NCBI GenBank assembly: GCA_902493665.1
Contig: CABUQL010000092.1
Span: 1-5,933 of the forward strand
DNA length: 5,933 nucleotides
DNA from: an uncultured Eubacteriales bacterium
GTDB taxonomy: Bacteria > Bacillota > Clostridia > UMGS1810
Direction of reading: 5' to 3'
How positions within the stretch are numbered: position 1 is the first letter of the stretch; each line of letters opens with the position of its first letter. Shown one piece after another: positions 1 to 5,148 of this stretch. A program made the position numbers and the translations under genes. The notes beneath the pieces were generated by a model. The model did not search any database, was not told where the DNA came from, and saw only the letters and a program-made list of their open reading frames with translations.

Positions 1-441
1 AACGGAAATTACAGAAAGCGGACACATATAAGATATTACCACCGTATTTTTAAGCATTAAAGATGAAACAAGTACCTGTCCAAGATTATGCATAAACGCT
101 CCTGCAACAGAAATTCCTATAGGACTTATTTTGTCTTTCGGCAGTTTGTATAAGCCAAGCATTGCAATCGAGCTTAAAGCCGCTCCGCAAACACTGTACA
201 AAAACGCATTTGCACCGGAAAATATAAGTGATGACAAAACCGCTCTCAGAATATTTACAAAAACCGCACTGTAAGGGTCAAATTCATACATAATTATTAA
301 AATCACAACATTTGCAAGTCCGAGCTTTCCGCCCGGAACGGCACTGATAACAGGAAGAAACGACTCCACCGCAGAAAGGCAAATTGAAATTGCGCAAAGA
401 AGCGACAGTCTTGTCAGATTTTTAACAGAAAGTTTTTTCAT
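1..441 (-). CDS. Gx transporter family / heptaprenyl diphosphate synthase component I-like membrane protein (3' end cut by window edge)
   Basis: The gene begins with ATG at 441 and stays open to the left edge, giving 147 residues; family members are usually about 160-180 aa, so only the C-terminal tail is missing. The visible protein is very hydrophobic with several membrane segments. It carries the family-like blocks PGGKLGLANVV (about residues 36-46), NILRAVLSSLIFSGANAFLY (63-82) and GISVAGAFMHNLGQ (109-122). The family (Hpre_diP_synt_I, also called Gx transporter) was named for a supposed link to polyprenyl diphosphate synthesis. It looks like a small integral membrane transporter component, and its substrate is not established. 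The start codon shares one base with the stop of the upstream NusG-II gene (TGATG), and a GGAG lies about 10 nt before the ATG, so translation is probably coupled. This pairing with a NusG-II protein is common in Clostridia. Family assignment is confident; function is not. Confidence 0.9.
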   Translation of the reverse strand, partial: MKKLSVKNLTRLSLLCAISICLSAVESFLPVISAVPGGKLGLANVVILIIMYEFDPYSAVFVNILRAVLSSLIFSGANAFLYSVCGAALSSIAMLGLYKLPKDKISPIGISVAGAFMHNLGQVLVSSLMLKNTVVISYMCPLSVISV

Positions 442-824
442 CAATATGTCACTCCGTCCACATCGCTTTTTTCGCCCGTAATGCTGATTACAAGTCTGTT
501 CGGCAAACAAACAATAACCTGCCCCGGTTTGCTTATTTTATGACCAAGTTCTGTTTTGTCGGGACAATCAGTATCGGTTACCCAAAGACTTCCGTCAGAG
601 ATTTTCACAGTGTTATGACCGTATTTAGTTTTTATGTCAAATTCATATTCTGTATCTTTTAAACTATAAATGCCGTAAAGATTGCCGTCGGATTCGATAA
701 CTGCGCTGACATTTTCAGATGCTTTTCCGTAAAACAGAAATGTAATTAAAACTGCAAAAATCAAAACTGCAAGTATTATTATTTCATCAAAAGCAAGCAA
801 TAATTTAAGCTTTTTTTCAGGCAT
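441..824 (-). CDS. NusG domain II-containing membrane-anchored protein
   Basis: This is a 127-aa protein with a short basic N-terminus (PEKKLK), one membrane segment at about residues 12-32, and an extracytoplasmic beta-rich domain at about 36-120 matching the stand-alone NusG domain II family. The hallmark is the block DCPDK (86-90) followed by ISKPGQVIVCLPNRLVISI (97-115). It is not the transcription factor NusG, because it lacks the NGN and KOW domains; the name reflects only the shared fold. Its biochemical role is unknown. Clostridial relatives usually have a second Cys soon after CPDK (CPDKxC). Here the sequence reads CPDKTELGHK, so that Cys is absent and the loop looks one residue shorter, while C87 and C106 remain. 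The ATG at 824 follows the U32 stop with no gap, and AGAGGTG inside the last U32 codons serves as the ribosome binding site. The gene is therefore translationally coupled on both sides. Confidence 0.9.
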   Translation of the reverse strand: MPEKKLKLLLAFDEIIILAVLIFAVLITFLFYGKASENVSAVIESDGNLYGIYSLKDTEYEFDIKTKYGHNTVKISDGSLWVTDTDCPDKTELGHKISKPGQVIVCLPNRLVISITGEKSDVDGVTY

Positions 825-1814
825 TTAAACACCTCTGTAAAAGTGTCCGCGCGTAAACGGACTTGTTGGCGGTATCTTTTTTTGATATGATTCAAAAATA
901 CTGTGCATTTCTTTTGCGTTTTCCGTTGTAAAAAGCATCCTTACAGCGGATACACCGCTGTTTTTAATATCATCCATTTTATCAGCCATATATATGGGTT
1001 CACTGTTATAAATCGTGTTTGTGCAATTTTGAGGATTAGTCTTTACAAAAAACACTTTTCCTTTTCTGTCTTTAAGTTTCATAAATTTATCGCTGCTGCA
1101 ACCGCATCTTTTTTCAAATGCCTTATGCAGACAGTTTTTTGTATTCATAAGCGGTATTCTGCCGTATATGACAACTTCACAGTCGGCATTTGTATTTATG
1201 TTTCTGATTTTATTAAGATTCATCTCATACGAAAGTGCGACAGTTTTTAATCCGAGTTTTGCATATTCATCAGATGCTATGCCGTTGAAAACATTAAGCG
1301 AAGGCTGACCGTATATTGTTTTTCCTTTAAGATGAGGAATTTGACCTATATTTGATACAGAAACACTTGAAACCAAGTCTAAATCATAATTTTTAAGATT
1401 GTCAACCTGAGGAAGCACGCAAACCGCCTTTTTGCTTTTTTCAAAAAATTCTCTGTCGCAAATGTATATATCATACGGCACGAAAACCTTGTCAAAATCC
1501 ATTTTCAAAGCTTCATACGCCTGACTTTTAAGTGTAACTTCAGCATTCAGCAAAATGCTTTTTTTAGTTTTTTTAACTTTTTCATATTTAAACGGCTTAA
1601 AGTTGCCGGCATGATTGTTACTTAAAATCAATTTTTCAAGCTGCAAAACGCACTCGCGCCTGATGTTGTTTAAATCCTTCACCGACACAAACGCATTTTT
1701 TCTTATACTGCATTTTATATCTTCATCATTGCAATAAAATGCGGTGTCGCCAAGCTTTTTAAACTGCTCTCTTATGCGTTCTTCGCTTGTCGGAGCATTT
1801 ATTGCGTCGGACAC
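825..1814 (-). CDS. U32 family protein, C-terminal part (DUF3656 and distal domain) downstream of a frameshift
   Basis: This open frame holds the second half of a U32/DUF3656 protein. The only listed start is a GTG at 1814 with no convincing ribosome binding site. The same frame reads open upstream to about 1890 as family-like sequence (KKNDRIYCRAICDSYEAE), so it is a continuation of the upstream fragment rather than an independent gene. Early residues such as APTSEERIREQFKKLGDTAF match the DUF3656 pattern of a helix followed by a 'KLGdTpF' block. The distal half contains GRIPLM, NCLH, and the C-terminal TRGHFYRGV typical of long U32 proteins. In long U32 proteins such as E. coli RlhA this region is thought to help bind RNA. 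The stop abuts the NusG-II start at 824. If the frameshift is real in the cell, this part would be made only by reinitiation or frameshifting; if it is a sequence error, this is the C-terminus of an intact protein. Confidence 0.88.
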   Translation of the reverse strand: MSDAINAPTSEERIREQFKKLGDTAFYCNDEDIKCSIRKNAFVSVKDLNNIRRECVLQLEKLILSNNHAGNFKPFKYEKVKKTKKSILLNAEVTLKSQAYEALKMDFDKVFVPYDIYICDREFFEKSKKAVCVLPQVDNLKNYDLDLVSSVSVSNIGQIPHLKGKTIYGQPSLNVFNGIASDEYAKLGLKTVALSYEMNLNKIRNINTNADCEVVIYGRIPLMNTKNCLHKAFEKRCGCSSDKFMKLKDRKGKVFFVKTNPQNCTNTIYNSEPIYMADKMDDIKNSGVSAVRMLFTTENAKEMHSIFESYQKKIPPTSPFTRGHFYRGV

Positions 1815-2884
1815 AATGTTATCGTCCGAAACAACTTCAGCTTCATAACTATCGCAAATTGCACGGCAATAAATGCGGTCATTCTTCTTTTTCTGACGCT
1901 TTTTTCAGAAAGCATTTTGCCATAATTTAAAACGTCATCACTGACTTTTTTATAAATGTCGTCATTGTTTTTTTCTGAGCATATCATATCAAAACCGGGT
2001 TTTCCCATATAATATGCATCTGTAAAGCCTGTTCGGCTGAATATATTTTTTAATCTGAAATAATCTTCATCGGTAAGTTTTTCGTTATTAAGACGCTTAT
2101 TGTAAACATCTGTTACAATGGAAACGTATTCTTTATTCTTCATACGTCCCTCAATTTTTAAAGATGCAACATTGATTTTGGAAAGCTCGTCCAAATAATC
2201 AACAAGACACAAATCTTTTAAACTGAGCACGTATTTGTCTTTTGCGATGCATTTTCCGCCATAATTATAAAGCGAATACGCAAGTCTGCAAGGCTGCGCG
2301 CACGCACCTCTGTTACCGCTTCTTGCACCGATTATACTGCTTAAAAGACATTGTCCCGAATAGCAGACACAAAGTGCACCGTGGACAAAAACTTCGATTT
2401 CGGTATCCGTGTTTTTACAGATATACTCTATTTCCTGTTTTGTCATTTCACGTGCAAGAACGGCTCTTGAAAATCCGAGCGATTTCATCATTTCAACGCC
2501 TCTAAGAGAAGCAACGGTCATTTGTGTGCTCGAATGAATTTCCATCTGCGGAAAATACTCTTTGCACATATTAACTATGGCAAGATCCTGAACAATTAAA
2601 GCGTCAACATCAGCTTTGCAGCACATTTTTATAAATTCATATGCATCTTTAAGCTCACTGTCATAAATAAGCGTATTTAAAGTAACATAAACCTTTGCAC
2701 CGCGAAGATGCGCATACGAAACCGCCTCGAAAATTTCTTCATCGGAAAAGTTTTTTGCGTTTTTTCTTGCGCTGAAGTTTTTGCCTCCGATATACACCGC
2801 ATCGGCGCCGTTTTCAATTGCGGCTTTTAGTGTTATAAGATCTCCTGCCGGCGACAAAAGTTCACATCTGTTATATTTTTCCAT
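1799..2884 (-). CDS. U32 peptidase-like / RlhA-TrhP-type RNA hydroxylation protein, N-terminal part, truncated by frameshift
   Basis: This is the catalytic half of a U32 family protein. I chose ATG 2884 over the upstream TTG at 2899 because homologues begin shortly before the ELLSPAGD block. Residue numbers below count from the TTG, so subtract 5 for the ATG start. The TIM-barrel-like domain runs from ELLSPAGD (13-20) through NGADAVYIGGKNFSAR. The U32 signature EVFVHGALCVCYSGQC (169-184) is followed by GNRGACAQPCR (195-205) and SLKDLC (226-231). C177, C184, C200 and C231 are likely ligands for the iron-sulfur cluster found in UbiU and related members. Long U32 proteins with DUF3656 include E. 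coli RlhA, which is needed for 23S rRNA C2501 hydroxylation; TrhP acts on tRNA. The name 'collagenase' is historical. Homology ends near residue 336; the next 30 residues are out-of-frame. The start overlaps the end of zapA, implying coupling. Choice of RNA target is inference. Confidence 0.88.
   Translation of the reverse strand: MEKYNRCELLSPAGDLITLKAAIENGADAVYIGGKNFSARKNAKNFSDEEIFEAVSYAHLRGAKVYVTLNTLIYDSELKDAYEFIKMCCKADVDALIVQDLAIVNMCKEYFPQMEIHSSTQMTVASLRGVEMMKSLGFSRAVLAREMTKQEIEYICKNTDTEIEVFVHGALCVCYSGQCLLSSIIGARSGNRGACAQPCRLAYSLYNYGGKCIAKDKYVLSLKDLCLVDYLDELSKINVASLKIEGRMKNKEYVSIVTDVYNKRLNNEKLTDEDYFRLKNIFSRTGFTDAYYMGKPGFDMICSEKNNDDIYKKVSDDVLNYGKMLSEKSVRKRRMTAFIAVQFAIVMKLKLFRTITLCPTQ
1888..1905 (-). 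other. Frameshift site in the U32 gene
   Basis: On the - strand this stretch holds a run of six A (1905-1900) and, shortly after, a run of five A (1892-1888). The upstream frame reads LSEKSVRKRRMTAF and then loses family similarity. The frame one base back reads KKKNDRIYCRAICDSYEAE and continues into the conserved C-terminal half. One extra A in either run gives an uninterrupted gene from 2884 to 825 coding for about 686 aa, a normal length for the long U32 class. Neither run forms an in-phase X_XXY_YYZ slippery heptamer, which argues against canonical -1 recoding. A single-base deletion or an assembly error is the simplest explanation. Confidence 0.85.
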
Positions 2885-3233
2885 TTTTTGCCAACTCAAT
2901 TTTTAATGATTGTATTTCATCTTTCAAAAATGCATTTTCTTTTTTTAATGCATTATTTGCGTTTTTCAAATTAAATGATTCTTCTTTGTATTTCTTTAAA
3001 TCGCCGAGCGTTTCTTCAAGCAAAGTTTTGCTTTTAAAAAACTCATCGGATATGTTTACGGCAGTAAGTATGGCATTTGTGACCATAGGCATTGCAGGGC
3101 TTGCTTTTCCTGTTTCGCGCATTTTTTTGTCAACATAAAGACACACGCGCTGAATATATTCTTCGCTCTCGCTTCCCGCAAATGTGTAATCATTTCCGTA
3201 TATTCTAACTGTTATAGATGTTTTTTCATCCAT
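2871..3233 (-). CDS. zapA: Cell division protein ZapA
   Basis: This 120-aa protein matches ZapA, a small cytoplasmic protein that binds FtsZ and promotes bundling of its filaments at midcell. The N-terminal globular part contains the family-typical start ITVRIYGNDYTFAGSESEEYIQRV (about 7-30) followed by YVDKKMRE, and the conserved stretch MPMVTNAILTAVNISDEFF (about 48-66). From about 66 to 115 the sequence is charged and heptad-like (TLGDLKKYKEE, NALKKENAFLKDEIQSL), consistent with the long coiled coil through which ZapA tetramerises. Length is normal for firmicute ZapA. The ATG at 3233 is preceded by only a weak GGTGAT ribosome binding site about 6 nt away. The 3' end overlaps the start of the U32 gene by 14 nt (or 29 nt if the TTG is used). 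A zapA-U32 neighbourhood is often seen in Clostridia, which supports both calls. Confidence 0.93.
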   Translation of the reverse strand: MDEKTSITVRIYGNDYTFAGSESEEYIQRVCLYVDKKMRETGKASPAMPMVTNAILTAVNISDEFFKSKTLLEETLGDLKKYKEESFNLKNANNALKKENAFLKDEIQSLKIELAKNGKI

Positions 3234-3264
3234 AATATCACCATACTTTCTTTTGTAAACTAAT

Positions 3265-3310
3265 ACAGGCGTCAGAACATCAGAAGATAAATCTGATATC
3301 TGATGCCTGT
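3265..3310 (-). terminator. Long stem-loop after purA, probable terminator or attenuator before zapA
   Basis: The arms ACAGGCGTCAGAACATCAGA (3265-3284) and TCTGATATCTGATGCCTGT (3292-3310) pair over nearly their full length around a 7-nt loop, with one G-T wobble, one bulge and one mismatch. It starts 12 nt after the purA stop in the direction of transcription. The bases following it on the - strand (ATTAGTTTAC) are only modestly U-rich, so termination may be incomplete and zapA may receive readthrough. On the + strand it is followed by TTATTTATAAAA, but no + strand gene leads into it. Confidence 0.65.
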
Positions 3311-3322
3311 TTATTTATAAAA

Positions 3323-4594
3323 TCACTTTATAATGTTCTGATCTCTTCCCGGGCCTACTCCTATCATTGAAACAGTGCAACCGCAGATTTCTTCGATACG
3401 TTTGATATATTTTTTTGCATTATCGGGCAAATCTTCAAATTTTCTGATATTTGATATATCGCCCGACCAGCCGTCAACTTCTTCATATATCGGCTCGCAT
3501 TTTTCAAGCTCTTCAAGGCTCGGCGGAAATTCGCTTATGATTTCATCGTCTTTTTTGTATCCGACACAGATTTTAAGTTTATCTATATCGCTCAGCGTAT
3601 CGATTTTATTTATAACCATTGATGTAAGTCCGCTTGTTCTTACCGCAAACTTTGCAACAACCGCATCAAACCATCCGCATCTTCTCGGACGTTTTGTAAC
3701 AGTGCCGTATTCGTGGCCTCTGTCTCTTATAAGATCGCCCGTTTCGTCCAAAAGCTCTGTCGGGAAAGGACCTTTGCCGACTCTTGTTGTGTATGCCTTA
3801 AACACACCGATACATTCGTCAATAAGTGTCGGTCCTATACCGGAACCTACACATACACCGCCGGAAATCGGATGCGATGATGTTACAAACGGGTATGTTC
3901 CGAGATCAAGGTCAAGAAGCGAACCTTGTGCACCTTCAAACAAAACTTTTTTGCCTTCTTTTATTGCATTAAAAAGTATAACTGTTGTATCATCGGCATA
4001 TTTTCTTATTTTTTCGGCATATCCGAGGAATTCTTCGATGATACTGTCGGCATCAAGTTTTTCGCCGCCGTAAACTTTTTCAATTATTTTGTTTTTAAAC
4101 TCAATATTTGCTTTTGCTTTTTTAACAAATATGTCTTTGTCGAGCAAATCGCAGATTCTTATGCCCGTTCTTTCCGCTTTATCCATATAGCAAGGACCGA
4201 TTCCGCGTTTTGTCGTTCCGATTTTCGCGTCGCCCTTCATTTCTTCCATAAGACCGTCAATAACAATGTGATACGGCATTATTACGTGGGCACGGTAATC
4301 TATTTTAAGCTTATCGACGCAAATTCCTTTATCGGTAAGCATTTTAAGCTCTTTAAGCAAAACAGCAGGGTCTATTACAACACCGTTTCCAATAATGCAG
4401 ACAGCACCTTTATTTATAATACCCGACGGGGTAAGATTAAGCTTATATTGAACACCGTTTGCTTCAACGGTATGACCTGCATTGTTACCGCCCGATGAGC
4501 GCACAACAACGTCGGACTGACCTGCAAGTATGTCAACAATTTTTCCTTTTCCTTCATCGCCCCATTGAGCGCCGATTACAACTTTGGTTGGCAT
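3323..4594 (-). CDS. purA: Adenylosuccinate synthetase (EC 6.3.4.4)
   Basis: PurA joins IMP and aspartate using GTP to make adenylosuccinate, the first committed step from IMP to AMP, in the cytoplasm. The 423-aa length is standard. Visible motifs in order: the GTP/catalytic loop GAQWGDEGKGKIVD (8-21) with catalytic D13; GGNNAGHT (35-42) with catalytic H41, the same numbering as E. coli; the IMP-binding block GTTKRGIGPCYMDKAERTGI; FEGAQGSLLDLDLGTYPFVT; TTRVGKGPFPTEL; TVTKRPRRCGWFD; the guanine-binding NKIDTL; and the C-terminal GVGPGRDQNI. No key residue is missing. The ATG at 4594 follows a strong AAGGAGG (minus strand, about 4611-4605) at about 10 nt. The gene lies alone between two hairpins, downstream of the DUF1858 gene and upstream of zapA. 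It could have its own promoter or depend on readthrough from the DUF1858 promoter; I could not identify a convincing purA-specific promoter or a purine riboswitch in the 83-nt gap. Confidence 0.99.
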   Translation of the reverse strand: MPTKVVIGAQWGDEGKGKIVDILAGQSDVVVRSSGGNNAGHTVEANGVQYKLNLTPSGIINKGAVCIIGNGVVIDPAVLLKELKMLTDKGICVDKLKIDYRAHVIMPYHIVIDGLMEEMKGDAKIGTTKRGIGPCYMDKAERTGIRICDLLDKDIFVKKAKANIEFKNKIIEKVYGGEKLDADSIIEEFLGYAEKIRKYADDTTVILFNAIKEGKKVLFEGAQGSLLDLDLGTYPFVTSSHPISGGVCVGSGIGPTLIDECIGVFKAYTTRVGKGPFPTELLDETGDLIRDRGHEYGTVTKRPRRCGWFDAVVAKFAVRTSGLTSMVINKIDTLSDIDKLKICVGYKKDDEIISEFPPSLEELEKCEPIYEEVDGWSGDISNIRKFEDLPDNAKKYIKRIEEICGCTVSMIGVGPGRDQNIIK

Positions 4595-4603
4595 TTATAT
4601 GTA

Positions 4604-4611
4604 TCCTCCTT
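4604..4611 (-). promoter_or_regulatory. Strong ribosome binding site of purA
   Basis: The - strand reads AAGGAGGA about 10 nt before the ATG at 4594, a near-perfect complement to the 16S rRNA 3' end. It fixes the purA start and indicates efficient translation. Confidence 0.85.
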
Positions 4612-4632
4612 AAAGCATAAAGCCGACAAATT

Positions 4633-4663
4633 AAGGCAGCGCACAAGAATATGTGCGCCCCTT
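4633..4663 (-). terminator. Hairpin between the DUF1858 gene and purA
   Basis: A perfect 7-bp GC-rich stem, GCGCACA (4639-4645) with TGTGCGC (4652-4658), has a 6-nt loop. It is extended by AAGG/CCTT across a small asymmetric internal loop. In the - direction it begins about 15 nt after the DUF1858 stop and is followed by TTAATTTGT, a weak U-rich tail. It may be the terminator of the DUF1858 gene, an imperfect one allowing partial readthrough into purA, or a processing/stability hairpin. Confidence 0.6.
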
Positions 4664-4677
4664 ATTGTTAAATAAAA

Positions 4678-4881
4678 CTACTTGTCTGCAAGATATTTAT
4701 TGATTTTTGCAACAAGCTCATCTGCGTCAACTCCGTGAACGGCACAAGCCTCTTCAACGCTTTCGCCCGATGCAGAAGGGCATCCGAGGCAATGCATACC
4801 GATTTCAAAGAAGAAAGGTGCAGTACCCGAATCAATTTTTAAAACGTCAGAAATTATTGTATCTTTAGTTATTGATGCCAT
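4678..4881 (-). CDS. DUF1858 domain protein (hybrid-cluster-protein-associated redox disulfide domain)
   Basis: This 67-aa protein consists of one DUF1858/TIGR03980-type domain. It begins MASITKDTIISDVLKID, continues with FFFEIGMHCLGCPSASGESVEEAC (about 23-46), and ends in a helix VDADELVAKINKYL. The CxxC pair C31-L-G-C34 within GMHCLGCPSA is the hallmark of the family and is presumed to be redox active or metal binding; a further cysteine, C46, is present. The family is found beside or fused to hybrid cluster proteins and other redox enzymes, mainly in anaerobes. No partner oxidoreductase lies in this window, and the true role is unknown. There is no signal peptide, so it is probably cytoplasmic. 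GGGAGG about 9 nt before the ATG is a good ribosome binding site. The gene is first in its transcription unit, with a strong predicted promoter about 130 nt upstream and purA downstream. Confidence 0.92.
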   Translation of the reverse strand: MASITKDTIISDVLKIDSGTAPFFFEIGMHCLGCPSASGESVEEACAVHGVDADELVAKINKYLADK

Positions 4882-4906
4882 TTTTATTGCCTCCCGATTT
4901 AAAATT

Positions 4907-4931
4907 CACATATATTATTCCCATATATGCG
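4907..4931 (-). promoter_or_regulatory. Hairpin in the leader, next to the DUF1858 ribosome binding site
   Basis: CATATAT (4909-4915) pairs with ATATATG (4923-4929) around a 7-nt loop, and the stem can be extended by two pairs including a G-U. It ends 11 nt upstream of the GGGAGG ribosome binding site in the transcript. The AU-only core makes it weak; any role in controlling translation is inference. Confidence 0.35.
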
Positions 4932-4974
4932 TAAATACAAACCAAACCCGCACTAATTCTATGCAGATATTTTT

Positions 4975-5000
4975 GCAGTTTAAAAAAATCTCTAAACTAC
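4975..5000 (-). promoter_or_regulatory. Stem-loop at the predicted 5' end of the DUF1858 transcript
   Basis: GCAGTTTA (4975-4982) and TAAACTAC (4993-5000) form an 8-bp stem with one G-U pair and a 10-nt loop rich in U on the - strand. It sits right at the transcription start predicted from the promoter at 5007-5035. A hairpin at the 5' terminus can protect an mRNA from decay; that role is inference. Confidence 0.35.
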
Positions 5001-5006
5001 TGTATA

Positions 5007-5035
5007 AGTATATCATAGTATGTTTTCTTTTTCAA
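5007..5035 (-). promoter_or_regulatory. Predicted sigma-A promoter for the DUF1858 gene (and possibly purA)
   Basis: On the - strand TTGAAA (5035-5030) and TATACT (5012-5007) are separated by exactly 17 nt. Each hexamer has one or two mismatches to the vegetative consensus. The transcription start would be near 5000, giving a leader of about 119 nt before the ATG at 4881. I recognise no known riboswitch in the leader. Confidence 0.7.
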
Positions 5036-5064
5036 GATGTTTTTAAAATATTTTGACGGATTTA

Positions 5065-5078
5065 AAAACTTAAGTTTT
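5065..5078. promoter_or_regulatory. 14-bp perfect palindrome between divergent promoters, candidate operator
   Basis: AAAACTTAAGTTTT is a perfect inverted repeat. It lies 10 nt upstream of the metF -35 box and about 30 bp upstream of the DUF1858 -35 box, where a regulator could affect both units. The surrounding DNA is very AT-rich, so chance occurrence is possible, and no regulator gene is nearby to link to it. Confidence 0.3.
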
Positions 5079-5088
5079 GCTTAAAAAA

Positions 5089-5117
5089 TTGACTTTTTTA
5101 AAAAAATATGCGATAAT
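5089..5117 (+). promoter_or_regulatory. Predicted sigma-A promoter for metF
   Basis: TTGACT (5089-5094) and GATAAT (5112-5117) are spaced by exactly 17 bp, a near-consensus vegetative promoter. Transcription would start near 5124, leaving a leader of only about 25 nt before the ATG at 5149. There is thus no room for a SAM riboswitch or T-box in the metF leader. The spacer contains a T6-A7 tract. Confidence 0.75.
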
Positions 5118-5137
5118 ATTTACAAATTATAATGATC

Positions 5138-5142
5138 GGAGG
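5138..5142 (+). promoter_or_regulatory. Ribosome binding site of metF
   Basis: GGAGG lies 6 nt before the ATG at 5149, in the context CGGAGGAATATT. It fixes the start, which matches the usual N-terminus of the family. Confidence 0.85.
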
Positions 5143-5148
5143 AATATT

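Noticed and set aside
903..1250. 115-aa + strand open frame inside the U32 C-terminal part
   Set aside because: It overlaps conserved coding sequence on the other strand and has no recognisable protein features.
1799..1814. Two separate adjacent U32 genes, as in YrrN/YrrO or UbiU/UbiV pairs
   Set aside because: Those pairs each carry a full U32 core domain. Here the second piece lacks the N-terminal core and signature, and family-like sequence continues upstream of its only start, so a frameshift within one gene fits better.
1888..1905. Programmed -1 frameshift element
   Set aside because: The A-runs are not in phase as an X_XXY_YYZ heptamer, and the family is normally encoded in a single frame; kept only as a remote alternative.
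2242..2505. 87-aa + strand open frame across the U32 cysteine signature
   Set aside because: Antisense to the most conserved part of the U32 protein; a by-product of that coding sequence.
3375..4073. 232-aa open frame on the + strand within purA
   Set aside because: It lies wholly antisense to the well-conserved purA gene, is serine-rich low-complexity reading of antisense codons, and shows no family similarity or good ribosome binding site.
3926..4498. 190-aa open frame on the + strand within purA
   Set aside because: Antisense shadow of purA, rich in F, Y and N from reversed lysine and glutamate codons; no recognisable domain.
5128..5133. TATAAT as an alternative metF -10 box
   Set aside because: It lies only 4 nt from the GGAGG, so a transcript from it would start at or past the ribosome binding site; the 5089-5117 promoter is much better placed.
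5118..5148. SAM riboswitch or T-box controlling metF
   Set aside because: The predicted leader is only about 25 nt, too short for either element, and no such structure is visible upstream.
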